Shown: positions 25,913 to 35,660 of the stretch, in pieces | How positions within the stretch are numbered: the first letter of the stretch is position 1 | Layout of the letters: each line of letters starts with the position of its first letter | Origin: Roseburia sp. 831b | GTDB taxonomy: Bacteria > Bacillota > Clostridia > Lachnospirales > Lachnospiraceae | DNA: 64,000 nt | NCBI RefSeq assembly: GCF_001940165.2 | Contig: NZ_CP135162.1 | Coordinates: forward strand, 609,501-673,500 | Direction: 5' to 3' | The notes under the pieces: model-generated | Database searches by the model: none | What the model saw: only the letters and a program-made list of their open reading frames with translations | What the model was told of the DNA's origin: nothing | Position numbers and translations under genes: made by a program

Positions 25913-25948
25913 ATGTCGTATGTAGTGATGCATACGGCATTTTTTTTC
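25913..25948 (+). terminator. Intrinsic terminator
   Basis: ATGTCGTATG (25913-25922) and CATACGGCAT (25931-25940), then eight Ts. Confidence 0.85.
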
Positions 25949-25955
25949 TTACGAG

Positions 25956-26268
25956 ATTCGGGTGTCAAAAGGTTGCTCATAAATTAGTTATTGGCAAATT
26001 GCACAAAGACAAGACTCTTTTTGTGACTTTGAGGAAACGTTAGTAAATCTTAGTATGCCTTTCTGTCCCCAGTGATGTTCTGCCATGGATGGCAGAACAA
26101 GGCTTCACGAGCCATGGATGGCTCGTTGAATGCCGGTCACGTTACTTTGAAATAATCTTTATCAGGCATACTTAGAATTTTCTTATGTTTACTCATTGGA
26201 ACAAAATTGGCTTGTCATTGTGTAATTTGCCAGTAAGAAAACTATAAGCAACCTTTTGACACCCGAAT
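25956..26268. mobile_element. MITE-like 313-bp inverted-repeat element
   Basis: The ends are perfect inverted repeats: ATTCGGGTGTCAAAAGGTTG (25956-25975) and its complement ending at 26268. Similarity between the arms continues inward for roughly 110 bases (for example TTATTGGCAAATTGCACAAA against TTACTGGCAAATTACACAAT, and AGTATGCCT on both arms). At the apex are two perfect palindromes sharing the core GCCATGGATGGC: 26077-26098 and 26107-26126. No ORF of note is inside and there is no transposase. Flanking target duplication is not clear. It explains the gene-free stretch before yqeG. Confidence 0.75.
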
Positions 26269-26370
26269 CCGTATAGGAAAATATAAAAATACCTCATGGT
26301 TGACAACAGGAAGAAAAACTGATAAATTCAAACTAAAATGTCCGAAAGACGGCGCAGGATTGGAGATATT

Positions 26371-26871
26371 ATGTTACAGAAATTTTATCCGGGGGAATAT
26401 GTGGATTCCACCTATCAAATAGATTTTGACAAGTTATATAAGGAAGGGTACCGTGGCGTTATCTTTGATATTGATAATACCTTAGTACCGCACGGTGCGC
26501 CGGCAGATGAGCGGGCAATCAAGCTTTTTGCACATTTAAAAGAGCTTGGATTTTCCTGTATGCTTTTGTCAAACAACAAAGAACCGCGTGTGAAGATGTT
26601 TAACGACGCGGTGCAGGTGGACTATATTTTTAAGGCAGGAAAGCCAAAACCGGCAAATTACCGCAAGGCAATGGAGAAGATGGGAACAAACGTACAGAAT
26701 ACGATTTTTGTTGGAGACCAGATTTTTACAGATGTATATGGAGCAAATCTCGCAGGAATCCGGACATTTCTTGTAAAGCCGATTCATCCAAAAGAAGAAA
26801 TTCAGATTGTATTGAAACGTTATTTGGAAAAAATTGTGTTGTTTTTCTATAAACGACAGTTGAAAAAATAG
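26371..26871 (+). CDS. yqeG: YqeG family HAD IIIA-type phosphatase
   Basis: HAD-superfamily phosphatase of 166 residues, the PGP/Gep4-like branch that in eukaryotes makes phosphatidylglycerol. Motif I is FDIDNTLV (residues about 28-35), motif II LLSNNKEPR, motif III and IV K-PKPANY and VGDQIFTDVYGA. The start at 26371 has GGAG six bases upstream; the frame back to 26338 lacks a site. The immediate upstream DNA is the MITE-like element. Substrate in bacteria not settled. Confidence 0.88.
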   Translation: MLQKFYPGEYVDSTYQIDFDKLYKEGYRGVIFDIDNTLVPHGAPADERAIKLFAHLKELGFSCMLLSNNKEPRVKMFNDAVQVDYIFKAGKPKPANYRKAMEKMGTNVQNTIFVGDQIFTDVYGANLAGIRTFLVKPIHPKEEIQIVLKRYLEKIVLFFYKRQLKK

Positions 26872-26941
26872 ACAATTTGCAGTAAAGTAGTACACGGTGC
26901 CAAAAGGCATCCAGGGAAAAAAGAAGAGAAAGAGGTAGAAC

Positions 26942-27385
26942 ATGAAGATTGCAATTGGAAATGATCACGCAGCAACAGATTTAAAATTTGTCATTGTAGA
27001 TTATTTAAAAGAATTAGGACACGAAGTTGTAAATTTTGGTACAGACGGAAATGAGAGCTGTAATTATCCGGAATTTGGAGAAAAAGTAGGACGTGCCGTT
27101 GTAGCAGGAGAAGCAGACTGTGGTATTTTAATCTGTGGAACAGGAGTTGGCATTTCAATTGCGGCAAACAAAGTAAAAGGTGTGCGCGCAGCCGTTTGCT
27201 CTGACACTGCAACAGCAAGACTTGTAAAAGAACACAACAATGCGAACATCATTGCGTTCGGTGCAAGAATCGTTGGAACAGAACTTGCAAAAGATATTGT
27301 AAAGGCATATCTTAACGCAGAATTCCAGGGTGGAAGACACCAGACGAGAATCGACATGATTCATGCCATCGAGGAAAATAACTAG
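26942..27385 (+). CDS. rpiB: Ribose-5-phosphate isomerase B
   Basis: Interconverts ribose 5-phosphate and ribulose 5-phosphate. The 147 residues begin KIAIGNDHAATDLK and include GILICGTGVGISIAANK with the active-site cysteine, and NIIAFGARIVG. AAAGAGGTAG precedes ATG. With rpe elsewhere in the window it covers the non-oxidative pentose steps. Some relatives act on allose or galactose phosphates, but nothing local suggests that. Confidence 0.95.
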   Translation: MKIAIGNDHAATDLKFVIVDYLKELGHEVVNFGTDGNESCNYPEFGEKVGRAVVAGEADCGILICGTGVGISIAANKVKGVRAAVCSDTATARLVKEHNNANIIAFGARIVGTELAKDIVKAYLNAEFQGGRHQTRIDMIHAIEENN

Positions 27386-27486
27386 TTTTTTCAAAAAAAT
27401 CCTAGAAAATAGGATGAAAACAGCCGTTAATGAGAAAAAAAGCTTGAAAAATAAGGCTGTTTATTATAAAATAGAGAAATCAGAGA

Positions 27487-27532
27487 GCATAGCCACGGGT
27501 AATTCTGCCCAAATGGCAAAGTTTCGTTATGC
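27487..27532 (+). promoter_or_regulatory. Compact folded leader of efp
   Basis: Three nested pairings: GCATA/TATGC (27487-27491 with 27528-27532), GCCA/TGGC and GGG/CCC. The ribosome site AAGGAGG follows eight bases after. No known riboswitch class was recognised. Confidence 0.4.
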
Positions 27533-27555
27533 AATTTTTTAAGGAGGAAATTTGA

Positions 27556-28113
27556 ATGATTTCAGCAGGAGATTTCAGAAATGGTATTACAATCGAATTA
27601 GAAGGTAATATCTATCAGATTATTGAATTCCAGCACGTTAAACCAGGTAAAGGTGCAGCGTTTGTTAGAACAAAATTAAAGAATATCAAGAGTGGCGGTG
27701 TTGTAGAAAAGACATTCCGTCCTACAGAGAAATGCCCACAGGCACGTATCGATAGAAAAGATATGCAGTACTTATACGCAGATGGCGATTTATACTACTT
27801 CATGGACGTTGAGACATACGATCAGATTCCATTATCCAAAGATGATATTGGAGATGCACTTAAATTCGTAAAAGAGAATGAAATGTGTAAAATCTGTTCT
27901 CACAACGGAAGCGTATTCGCTGTAGAACCACCTCTTTTTGTAGAGTTGAAAATCGTTGATACAGAGCCAGGTTTCAAAGGCGATACAGCTACAGGTGCTA
28001 CAAAGCCAGCTGTTGTTGAGACAGGAGCTACTGTATATGTACCATTATTCGTAGAACAGGATGATGTTATCAAGATTGATACACGTACAGGCGAATATTT
28101 ATCACGTGTTTAA
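27556..28113 (+). CDS. efp: Translation elongation factor P
   Basis: Rescues ribosomes stalled at polyproline. The 185 residues have the three-domain EF-P layout. The modification-loop segment is [20 protein letters not shown] with Lys at the tip (about residue 32), followed by the EKTFRP block. AAGGAGG lies nine bases before ATG. It is flanked by a folded leader and a strong terminator, so it is monocistronic. Confidence 0.97.
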   Translation: MISAGDFRNGITIELEGNIYQIIEFQHVKPGKGAAFVRTKLKNIKSGGVVEKTFRPTEKCPQARIDRKDMQYLYADGDLYYFMDVETYDQIPLSKDDIGDALKFVKENEMCKICSHNGSVFAVEPPLFVELKIVDTEPGFKGDTATGATKPAVVETGATVYVPLFVEQDDVIKIDTRTGEYLSRV

Positions 28114-28144
28114 GGATTAGACATAGTTTTATTATGAAATAACG

Positions 28145-28183
28145 AAAAACCTCGAAAACAATCATGTTTTCGGGGTTTTTCTT
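28145..28183. terminator. Bidirectional terminator between efp and the flippase gene
   Basis: AAAAACCTCGAAAAC (28145-28159), ATCAT-type loop, GTTTTCGGGGTTTTT (28166-28180). Confidence 0.9.
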
Positions 28184-28249
28184 TTACCAGAACAAGCAGC
28201 AAAATGAAATTCTAGTATGTAGCTTCTGCATGGAATTTTTATATAAAAA

Positions 28250-29563
28250 TTAGCTTTTCTTCTGGAAATTTGAACATAGTAAAATGATAGCTGTGTTAGA
28301 AATAAAAATCTGTCCAAGCAAAGTTCCAATCAGATAGGAGCGGATTCCAAACTGAGGAACGAAGAAGAGAACAAACAGAATTCGGATAAAACAGGAAATC
28401 AGGTTTAACACAAATGTAACGCCTGGATGTCCGAGTCCGTGCAGGATGCTATTTAAAGTGGTACTTAAGAAAAGAAACGGACAAATCCAGCTTAAGATAC
28501 GGATAAAAGTGCCGGCGAGCGTGTTTTGAAAAATGAAATTGCCGATGAAATCCCCGGTCAGAAGGAAGCCTATGGTACAAAGCAAACCAAGCAGCGTACA
28601 ATAGGCGATTGTTTTTTTGATGGCAGTTGCAATCTTTTTCTGGTTATGTTCCGCCTGAGCCTGGGCGATAGTAGGAAGAAGCAGGACAGACACTGAATTT
28701 GTCAAAACAGTAGGAAAAAGTATGATGGCGAGTGACATTCCGGTCAGGATTCCATAAACGCTTAGCGCTTCCGCATTGGTATAGCCAAAGAGGCAGAGCT
28801 GGTGTGGAATCATGATATTCTCATAAGCAGAAAAAAGGTTCAAGGCGACCCGGTTTGCACTTAGTGGAACAATCATGCGCATCAAATCTTTGGAGCAGGA
28901 TAAGATACGGCCAGATGCTTTTTTAAAGTGAACGGCACTAAGAGATACCAGCATCCCGGCTAGTTCGCCGAGCGTGATTCCCCAGGCGGCAACCGACACC
29001 GTGACATCTTTTCCCTGGCTGGTGCTGATTAAGTAAATCAGATAGACGCCGCCGACTCTTGCAAGCTGTTCTACAAGCTGCGAAAGTGCCGGAATACCGG
29101 TTTTTTTTAAACCATAATAAAATCCATTGATGCAGGAGTGGATGCTGCATGGCAAAAAAGAGAATGCAAGAATTTTCAAAAGCGGAGCACAGCGGATTTC
29201 ATGTAAAAAAGTTGTGGCAAAAAAAGTGGCATCCTTCCATAAAAGACAACCGGTTGCAATCGAAAGAATGCTGGAAAAAACAAGGCCACAATAGAGATAC
29301 ATTCTCGTCCCCGGCATGTCATCATTGGCGGCTTTTGCAGAGACAAAACGTGAGATGGCTGTCTGAATTCCGGCTGCAGTAATCGAAAAACAGAGTGCCA
29401 TAACAGGAAATACAAGCTGATAAATGCCAAGACCCTCTGCACCAATTGTGCGTGATAAGAATATTCTATAAAAGAAGCCAATAATCCGGCTTAGGACACC
29501 GGCAAGGGTTAAAAGAAGAGTTCCGGTAATCAGCGGATTTTTTAGGAAATGTTTTCCGTTCAA
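28250..29563 (-). CDS. SpoVB-like MOP-superfamily flippase
   Basis: Polytopic membrane protein of 437 residues with about 12-14 segments, beginning with GVLSRIIGFFYRIFLSRTIG and GIYQLVFP, the signature of SpoVB/polysaccharide-transport flippases that move lipid-linked cell-wall or spore-cortex precursors. The start is a TTG at 29563, indicated by GGAGG five bases upstream on the minus strand. It is divergent from the cysteine desulfurase gene. A longer paralogue lies at 48482-50107. Which lipid-linked substrate is moved is not known. Confidence 0.85.
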   Translation of the reverse strand: MNGKHFLKNPLITGTLLLTLAGVLSRIIGFFYRIFLSRTIGAEGLGIYQLVFPVMALCFSITAAGIQTAISRFVSAKAANDDMPGTRMYLYCGLVFSSILSIATGCLLWKDATFFATTFLHEIRCAPLLKILAFSFLPCSIHSCINGFYYGLKKTGIPALSQLVEQLARVGGVYLIYLISTSQGKDVTVSVAAWGITLGELAGMLVSLSAVHFKKASGRILSCSKDLMRMIVPLSANRVALNLFSAYENIMIPHQLCLFGYTNAEALSVYGILTGMSLAIILFPTVLTNSVSVLLLPTIAQAQAEHNQKKIATAIKKTIAYCTLLGLLCTIGFLLTGDFIGNFIFQNTLAGTFIRILSWICPFLFLSTTLNSILHGLGHPGVTFVLNLISCFIRILFVLFFVPQFGIRSYLIGTLLGQIFISNTAIILLCSNFQKKS

Positions 29564-29641
29564 AGGAACCTCCGAAAAGTTGGATTATTGAAAATATATG
29601 TGAAAAATATGAAATTAGTACGCAAATGGGAAGAAGGATTG

Positions 29642-30808
29642 ATGGAGGGCAAGGAGAAGATGGAACATCCGGTATATTTTGATAATGCAGCGACAACACA
29701 GATGTCGCAGGAAGTCATAGAGGCAATGGAGCCATACCTAAGAGAAAATTTTGGAAATGCATCCACGGCATATCAGGCAGGGGAAGTCTGTAAAAAAGTG
29801 TTAGAGGAGACGAGGGAGACAATTGCCTGGAGCCTCGATGCAAAGCCGGCGGAAATTTTTTTTACATCTGGAGGTTCAGAGTCCGACAACTGGGCAATCA
29901 AAGGGATTGCGGGTGCCTATAAAGAGAAGGGAAAGCACATTATTACGGATAAGATTGAGCATCATGCCGTTTTAAATTCCTGCTCCTATCTGGAAAAGTT
30001 AGGATATGAGGTAACTTATCTGGATGTGGATGAAACTGGTTTTTTAAACCCGGAACAGGTGAAAAATGCGATTCGTCCAGATACGACACTGATTTCTGTT
30101 ATGTTTGCAAATAACGAAATCGGAACGATTGAGCCGATTACGCAGATTGGCAGAATCGCAAGGGAAGCGGGCGTGCTGTTTCATACGGATGCCGTACAGG
30201 CGTATGCACAGCTGCCGATTTCCGTACAGCAGTACCCGGTTGATTTGTTAAGTGCAAGTGCGCATAAATTTCACGGACCAAAAGGTGTTGGTTTCCTTTA
30301 TATCAGGGAAGGCGTTACAATACCGTCTTTTATCCATGGAGGGGCGCAGGAAAAAGGAAAGCGTGCCGGCACGGAAAATATTCCTGGAATCGTAGGAATG
30401 GGAGCAGCAGTAAAAAGTGCCATGTCAAATATGCGGATGAAAATTCGCCGTGAGACGATGCTGCGTAACTATATGACGGAAAAAATCATGCACGAGATTC
30501 ATGATGTCCGATTAAATGGACACTATAACCGCAGACTTCCCGGAAATGCAAGCTTTAGCTTTGCAGGAATTGAGGGCGCGTCGCTTTTGGTGCTGCTAGA
30601 CGAAGATGGAATCTGTGCGTCTGGAGGCTCTGCCTGTAATACAGGAGAAAGCCGGATATCGTATGTGATAGAGGCAATTGGAGTGTCAAAAGAGTATGCA
30701 CCAGGCACCATCCGTCTGACTCTGTCAAAGGATTCTACCAGAAAAGAGGTTGATTATGTGGTAGCGTCTTTAAAACGAAATATTGCACGCCTAAGAGACG
30801 AGGTTTAA
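29642..30808 (+). CDS. Cysteine desulfurase (NifS/IscS family)
   Basis: PLP enzyme that takes sulfur from cysteine. The 388 residues show YFDNAATT, HHAVLNSC, HTDAVQAYAQ, SASAHKFHGPKG (PLP lysine) and the mobile catalytic-Cys loop CASGGSACNTG. The next gene is mnmA, so sulfur for tRNA 2-thiouridine is the likely destination. Two starts are possible, 29642 and 29660; both have a purine-rich site three bases upstream. The open frame back to 29549 overlaps the divergent gene and is not used. Confidence 0.93.
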   Translation: MEGKEKMEHPVYFDNAATTQMSQEVIEAMEPYLRENFGNASTAYQAGEVCKKVLEETRETIAWSLDAKPAEIFFTSGGSESDNWAIKGIAGAYKEKGKHIITDKIEHHAVLNSCSYLEKLGYEVTYLDVDETGFLNPEQVKNAIRPDTTLISVMFANNEIGTIEPITQIGRIAREAGVLFHTDAVQAYAQLPISVQQYPVDLLSASAHKFHGPKGVGFLYIREGVTIPSFIHGGAQEKGKRAGTENIPGIVGMGAAVKSAMSNMRMKIRRETMLRNYMTEKIMHEIHDVRLNGHYNRRLPGNASFSFAGIEGASLLVLLDEDGICASGGSACNTGESRISYVIEAIGVSKEYAPGTIRLTLSKDSTRKEVDYVVASLKRNIARLRDEV

Positions 30809-30920
30809 ATGCTGCTTGTAATAGAAGGAAATTGAGAAAAGGCACTTGACAGAACAGAATTGTCACGTCAGAATAGAAAGGAATCAAAAGAAAAGAAAGC
30901 GAAAGGCTTAGGATATAGAG

Positions 30921-32000
30921 ATGGAAAAAAAGAAAGTTGTAGTTGGAATGTCAGGAGGAGTGGACTCGTCTGTGGCTGCATATCTTTTGAAAAAAGAAGG
31001 ATATGACGTCATTGGAGTGACCATGCAAATCTGGCAGGACGAGGATGAATTTACACAGGAATCGAATGGAGGCTGCTGTGGACTTAGCGCTGTGGACGAT
31101 GCAAGAAGAGTCGCAGAGCGGTTAGAGATTCCTTACTATGTGATGAATTTTAAGAAAGAGTTTAAAGAGAATGTCATGGATTATTTTATGGCGGAATATT
31201 TAAAAGGCCGTACTCCGAATCCGTGTATTGCCTGCAACCGTTACGTGAAGTGGGAGGCATTGTTACAGCGAAGCCTTGCGATTGGGGCAGATTACATTGC
31301 GACCGGTCATTACGCAAGAATCGCAAAGCTTGAGAATGGAAGATATGCCATCAAGAATTCTGTGACAGCTGCAAAAGATCAGACATATGCATTGTATAAT
31401 CTGACACAGGAGCAGCTGTCACATACCTTGATGCCGGTCGGAGCATACACGAAAGATCAGATTCGTGCGATTGCAGAAGACATCGGACTTATGGTAGCAC
31501 ACAAGAAAGACAGCCAGGAAATCTGCTTTATTCCAGACGATGATTACGCAGGATTTATCGACCGTGAGTGCAAAGGAAAAGTGCCGCCTCCAGGTAACTT
31601 TGTGACCGTAGACGGTGAGATTCTTGGAAAACACAAAGGAATTACGCATTATACGATTGGACAAAGAAAAGGACTCGGACTTGCATTAGGCCATCCGGTC
31701 TTTGTTGTTGATATTAGACCGGAGACCAATGAAGTGGTAATTGGTGAGAATGAAGATGTTTTCACTACGGAATTGTATGCAGACCATATTAATTTCATGG
31801 CGATTCCTGATATTGAAACAGAAGTGCGTTTAAAAGCAAAAATCCGCTATTCACATGCGGGAACGATGTGTAAGGTTATCCGTGTGGCGGAGGATAAAGT
31901 AAAATGTGAATTTGAAGAGCCGGTTCGTGCCGTGACACCGGGACAGGCAGTGGTATTCTACCAGGGTGATTATGTTGCCGGCGGTGGAATTATCTGCTAG
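30921..32000 (+). CDS. mnmA: tRNA-specific 2-thiouridylase
   Basis: Adds sulfur to U34 of tRNA-Lys, Glu and Gln. The 359 residues carry the ATP loop [12 protein letters not shown], catalytic Cys in [19 protein letters not shown] and the second Cys region [11 protein letters not shown]. Residues KDQTYAL are also typical. It pairs with the upstream desulfurase. Its TAG stop shares the palindrome CTAG with the stop of the convergent HAD gene. Confidence 0.96.
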   Translation: MEKKKVVVGMSGGVDSSVAAYLLKKEGYDVIGVTMQIWQDEDEFTQESNGGCCGLSAVDDARRVAERLEIPYYVMNFKKEFKENVMDYFMAEYLKGRTPNPCIACNRYVKWEALLQRSLAIGADYIATGHYARIAKLENGRYAIKNSVTAAKDQTYALYNLTQEQLSHTLMPVGAYTKDQIRAIAEDIGLMVAHKKDSQEICFIPDDDYAGFIDRECKGKVPPPGNFVTVDGEILGKHKGITHYTIGQRKGLGLALGHPVFVVDIRPETNEVVIGENEDVFTTELYADHINFMAIPDIETEVRLKAKIRYSHAGTMCKVIRVAEDKVKCEFEEPVRAVTPGQAVVFYQGDYVAGGGIIC

Positions 32001-32845
32001 CGGTTCCTTACAAATTTTTCAATTGCATATGCGACACCGCTTTCTTCGTTGGTGCGTGAAACAAAGTCGGCAGCCTTTTTGATATCCTCGGAGGCGTTCC
32101 CCATGGCAACGCCGACACCGGCAGTCTTTATGATATCAAGGTCATTTTGACTGTCGCCACAGGCCATGGTCTGTTCGATGGTGCAGCCAATTTTTTCGGC
32201 GAGAATGCGAAGCCCCTTTCCTTTTGTGACTCCACTTTTGGTAAACTCAAGATTGTGGTAGCCGCCAGTAAGAAAATGGACATCCGGGTATTTGCGAAGA
32301 ATTTCTTTTGCGGCTTCGCGGTCTAAAAAGGTACCATCGTCCAGCGGACAAAAGTTCAAGGTTACCTTTTCTACATCCAAATTATTCTCACGGATATATC
32401 CCACAATGTTCTCTTTTAAAGTTCTGGTGGAAGAGATGTAACGCTTGATGGAGTCTGGAAATACAAGGTCTGGCACATATTTTTGCACGCTGACCTGACT
32501 GAAGGCGTCCCCATCGATAAAGACATCCATATGAATCTGTTTTTGCAGCAACTCGGATAAAATAGGGCAGATAAGAGCTGCCTCCATTGGTTCAGAGTGA
32601 ATGCATTTTCTGGTTGGAAGTTCATAAATTCCGGCAGCGTTGGTCGTGATAGCGTAACGGATGCCAAGGCTTGTTAAAAGCTCTAGCGGAAGCCCGACAT
32701 AAGGGCGTCCGGTTGAGATAACAACTTCTACGCCGGAAGCGGTGATGGAGCGAATCACATCCTGGTCTTTCTTGGAAATTTGGCTTTGGTTATTGAAAAG
32801 TGTTCCATCCATATCGAGTGCAACTAATTTTATTTGATTTGACAT
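31997..32845 (-). CDS. Cof-type HAD phosphatase
   Basis: HAD-IIB sugar-phosphate phosphatase type, 282 residues. Motif [11 protein letters not shown], motif II STGRP, then [10 protein letters not shown] and [10 protein letters not shown] as motif IV. The family shows broad activity on sugar phosphates and flavin or PLP precursors; the substrate cannot be told. The start at 32845 has GGAG with A-rich spacing; the frame to 32857 is less likely. It is convergent with mnmA, the stops overlapping by four bases. Confidence 0.88.
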   Translation of the reverse strand: MSNQIKLVALDMDGTLFNNQSQISKKDQDVIRSITASGVEVVISTGRPYVGLPLELLTSLGIRYAITTNAAGIYELPTRKCIHSEPMEAALICPILSELLQKQIHMDVFIDGDAFSQVSVQKYVPDLVFPDSIKRYISSTRTLKENIVGYIRENNLDVEKVTLNFCPLDDGTFLDREAAKEILRKYPDVHFLTGGYHNLEFTKSGVTKGKGLRILAEKIGCTIEQTMACGDSQNDLDIIKTAGVGVAMGNASEDIKKAADFVSRTNEESGVAYAIEKFVRNR

Positions 32846-32961
32846 TTTTTTCTCCATTCTGATTCTGATAAATCCTAGTAAAACGCTAGTGATTTGGGGT
32901 TAAAATACCTTTTTATTATAACGGAATTCTAGAAAATAGCAATTCAAACACGAAAAAAAGG

Positions 32962-32990
32962 TTGCAGACATTTGCTGGAAATGTCATAAT
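32962..32990 (+). promoter_or_regulatory. Probable metH promoter with operator in the spacer
   Basis: TTGCAG (32962-32967), 17 bp, CATAAT (32985-32990). The perfect inverted repeat GACATTT-GCTGG-AAATGTC (32967-32985) fills the spacer. No S-box or cobalamin riboswitch was seen in 32858-33039. Confidence 0.55.
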
Positions 32991-33039
32991 AGATAACAAT
33001 TTAAAGTGTTAAACTAAAGATAGTGAACTGCAGAGGGGC

Positions 33040-35505
33040 ATGGATATTAGAATGACAAAACAGGAATTTAGAAAACGAATTGAAAACGGACCACTTATTC
33101 TGGATGGAGCAACCGGAACGATGCTGCAAAAAGCTGGTATGCCGATTGGCGTCTGCCCGGAAGAGTGGATTTTAGAGAATAAAGAAGTGATGGTGAAGCT
33201 TCAGCAGGATTACGTTGCGGCTGGAAGTGACATTGTGTATGCACCGACTTTTACGGCAAACCGCATTAAATTAGAAGAATACGGATTGGAAGATAACATT
33301 GTAAAGATGAATGAAGAGCTTGTGGCACTTTCCAAGGAAGCGGTTGGTGACAAGGCATTGGTGGCAGGAGATATCACCATGACAGGACTCCAGCTATATC
33401 CAATCGGTGACTTCATGTTCGATGAATTGGTGGAAGTGTACAAAGAACAGGCATCCATTTTGGCGAAAGCGGGAGTGGATCTTTTTGTCGTTGAGACGAT
33501 GATGAGCTTACAGGAGTGTCGTGCGGCGGTGCTTGCAATCCAGGAAGTCTGTGATTTGCCAATTATGGTATCTTTGACCTATAACGAAGACGGACGTACC
33601 CTTTATGGAACCGACCCGGCGACAGCGACGGTTGTATTGCAGAGCCTTGGCATCGATGCAATCGGAATCAACTGTTCCACCGGCCCGGAGGAAATGATTA
33701 CACCTGTAGTTAAAATGACAGAGTATGCCACAATTCCGGTTTTTGCAAAACCAAATGCCGGTTTGCCGGAGTTGGAGGATGGCGTGACCGTTTACAAGAC
33801 AACGCCGGAAGAGTTTGCCGCAGTTGGGAAAAAGTTAGTGGAGGCAGGTGCTGCAATTTTAGGTGGATGCTGTGGAACGACACCAGAGCACATCAGAGCG
33901 TTGAAAGAAGCGGTAACTGGAATGCCTGTAAAGGAGCCATTGAAGGTGCCTAGACGTGTACTTGCTTCAGAACGTAAACTTGTAGAAATCAAGTTAGATG
34001 GCAATTTCATGGTGATTGGGGAACGTATCAATCCAACCGGTAAAAAGAAGCTGCAGGCAGAATTAAAAGAAGGCAGTCTTAACATGGTGCGCAGCATGGC
34101 TGTGGAGCAGGAAGAGAATGGTGCTGCCATCTTAGACATTAATATGGGAATGAACGGAATCGATGAGAAAGAGATGATGAAGAAAGTCATCTACGAGGTA
34201 ACGTCAACGGTTGACTGTCCGCTTTGCATTGATTCCAGCCACGTGGATATCATTGAGGAAGCACTGCGTATTTATCCAGGACGTGCTTTGATTAATTCGA
34301 TTTCGCTTGAAAAAGAAAAGTTTGAGAAACTGTTGCCAATCGCAAAGCGTTACGGTGCGATGTTTATCCTGCTTCCATTGTCGGATGAGGGACTTCCAAA
34401 GGATTCCGCCGAAAAACATGAGATTATCCGTACTATTTTAGCAGAGGCAATCCGGATTGGAATGTCGAAAGAGGATATCATTGTCGATGGACTGGTAGCA
34501 ACGATCGGTGCAGACCCGGAGGCTGCAAGGGCATGTTTTGAGACCTTTTCTTATTGTAAAAATGAATTAGAACTTCCGACTGTCTGTGGATTGTCCAATA
34601 TTTCGTTTGGCCTTCCAGAAAGAATCTATGTCAATACCGCATTTCTTACGATGTCGGTTGCAAATGGTCTTACGATGGCGATTGCAAATCCGTCCCAGGA
34701 GCTTTTGATGAACGCTGCATTTGCGTCTGATTTGCTGTTACATAAAGAAGAGAGTGACATCCGCTACATCGAGCGCATGAATTTCTTGTCAGAAAAATAT
34801 GCCGGCATGGAACGGCAGATGGTGCCGACACAAAAGACAGCGAAAAAGGCAGAGAGTGCAGGTGATACAACTACATCCGTAGAACATAGCTCCGTGTTTG
34901 AGGCTGTTTTAAAAGGAAATAAGAGCATAATTTTAGACGAGGTAAAGAAATGCTTAGATGCCGGAGAAAAACCGGGTGAAATCATCAATCAGCACCTGAT
35001 TCCGGCAATCAATGAAGTTGGTGTGTTGTTTGACAAACAGAAATATTTTCTGCCACAGCTGATTTCGAGTGCCAATACGATGAAACAGGCAATCGAATAC
35101 TTAGAGCCGATGCTTGCCGGAGACGACAGTGGAAAAGAGATGCCGACACTTGTCATTGCAACCGTAGAAGGAGATATTCATGATATTGGCAAGAATCTTG
35201 TCGTATTAATGTTAAAGAACTATGGTTACCGCGTGATTGACCTTGGAAAAGATGTCCCAGCGGATTTGATTGTGGATACCGCAATCAAAGAAGGTGCGGC
35301 ATTGATAGGATTGTCAGCGCTAATGACAACAACGATGATGCGAATGAAAGATGTCGTAGAACTTGCAAAAGAAAAAGGATGCACAAGTAAGATTATTGTA
35401 GGTGGAGCGGCAATTACACCAAGTTTTGCAGATGAGATTGGTGCGGATGGCTATTCCAAAGACGCAGCAGATTGTGTGAAACTGGTCGAAAAGCTGTTGG
35501 CATAA
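33040..35505 (+). CDS. metH: Cobalamin-dependent methionine synthase lacking the reactivation domain
   Basis: Transfers methyl from methyltetrahydrofolate to homocysteine through cobalamin. In 821 residues: homocysteine domain (about 1-290) with zinc ligands in GINCS and GGCCGTT; pterin-binding domain (about 310-570) from GERINPTGKKK; four-helix cap (about 620-690); and B12-binding Rossmann domain with EGDIHDIGKNLV (His at about 714). It ends there: the C-terminal SAM-binding reactivation domain of the roughly 1,200-residue enzyme is absent, as in many Clostridia where it is a separate protein. Start 33040 has GAGGGG close by; 33052 is an alternative. Confidence 0.9.
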   Translation: MDIRMTKQEFRKRIENGPLILDGATGTMLQKAGMPIGVCPEEWILENKEVMVKLQQDYVAAGSDIVYAPTFTANRIKLEEYGLEDNIVKMNEELVALSKEAVGDKALVAGDITMTGLQLYPIGDFMFDELVEVYKEQASILAKAGVDLFVVETMMSLQECRAAVLAIQEVCDLPIMVSLTYNEDGRTLYGTDPATATVVLQSLGIDAIGINCSTGPEEMITPVVKMTEYATIPVFAKPNAGLPELEDGVTVYKTTPEEFAAVGKKLVEAGAAILGGCCGTTPEHIRALKEAVTGMPVKEPLKVPRRVLASERKLVEIKLDGNFMVIGERINPTGKKKLQAELKEGSLNMVRSMAVEQEENGAAILDINMGMNGIDEKEMMKKVIYEVTSTVDCPLCIDSSHVDIIEEALRIYPGRALINSISLEKEKFEKLLPIAKRYGAMFILLPLSDEGLPKDSAEKHEIIRTILAEAIRIGMSKEDIIVDGLVATIGADPEAARACFETFSYCKNELELPTVCGLSNISFGLPERIYVNTAFLTMSVANGLTMAIANPSQELLMNAAFASDLLLHKEESDIRYIERMNFLSEKYAGMERQMVPTQKTAKKAESAGDTTTSVEHSSVFEAVLKGNKSIILDEVKKCLDAGEKPGEIINQHLIPAINEVGVLFDKQKYFLPQLISSANTMKQAIEYLEPMLAGDDSGKEMPTLVIATVEGDIHDIGKNLVVLMLKNYGYRVIDLGKDVPADLIVDTAIKEGAALIGLSALMTTTMMRMKDVVELAKEKGCTSKIIVGGAAITPSFADEIGADGYSKDAADCVKLVEKLLA

Positions 35506-35519
35506 AAAGTAAATTTTTA

Positions 35520-35558
35520 CAGAGTATGCAAAACGCCGGGGAAGCGTTTTCGTACTCT
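35520..35558 (+). terminator. Stable stem-loop after metH
   Basis: CAGAGTATG/CGTACTCTG outer stem with inner AAAACGC/GCGTTTT. Strong fold but no T tract directly after, so termination is uncertain. Confidence 0.5.
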
Positions 35559-35601
35559 GGTGAGAAGTGTAAATTTTTCGTGTAAAATATCAAAAAAAGA
35601 G

Positions 35602-35630
35602 TTGACTTTTATGTACCGTTATTGTACAAT
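35602..35630 (+). promoter_or_regulatory. tRNA cluster promoter
   Basis: TTGACT (35602-35607), 17 bp, TACAAT (35625-35630). Confidence 0.75.
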
Positions 35631-35660
35631 ATCAAAGTCGCGTTACGAAAGCGAACGCAT

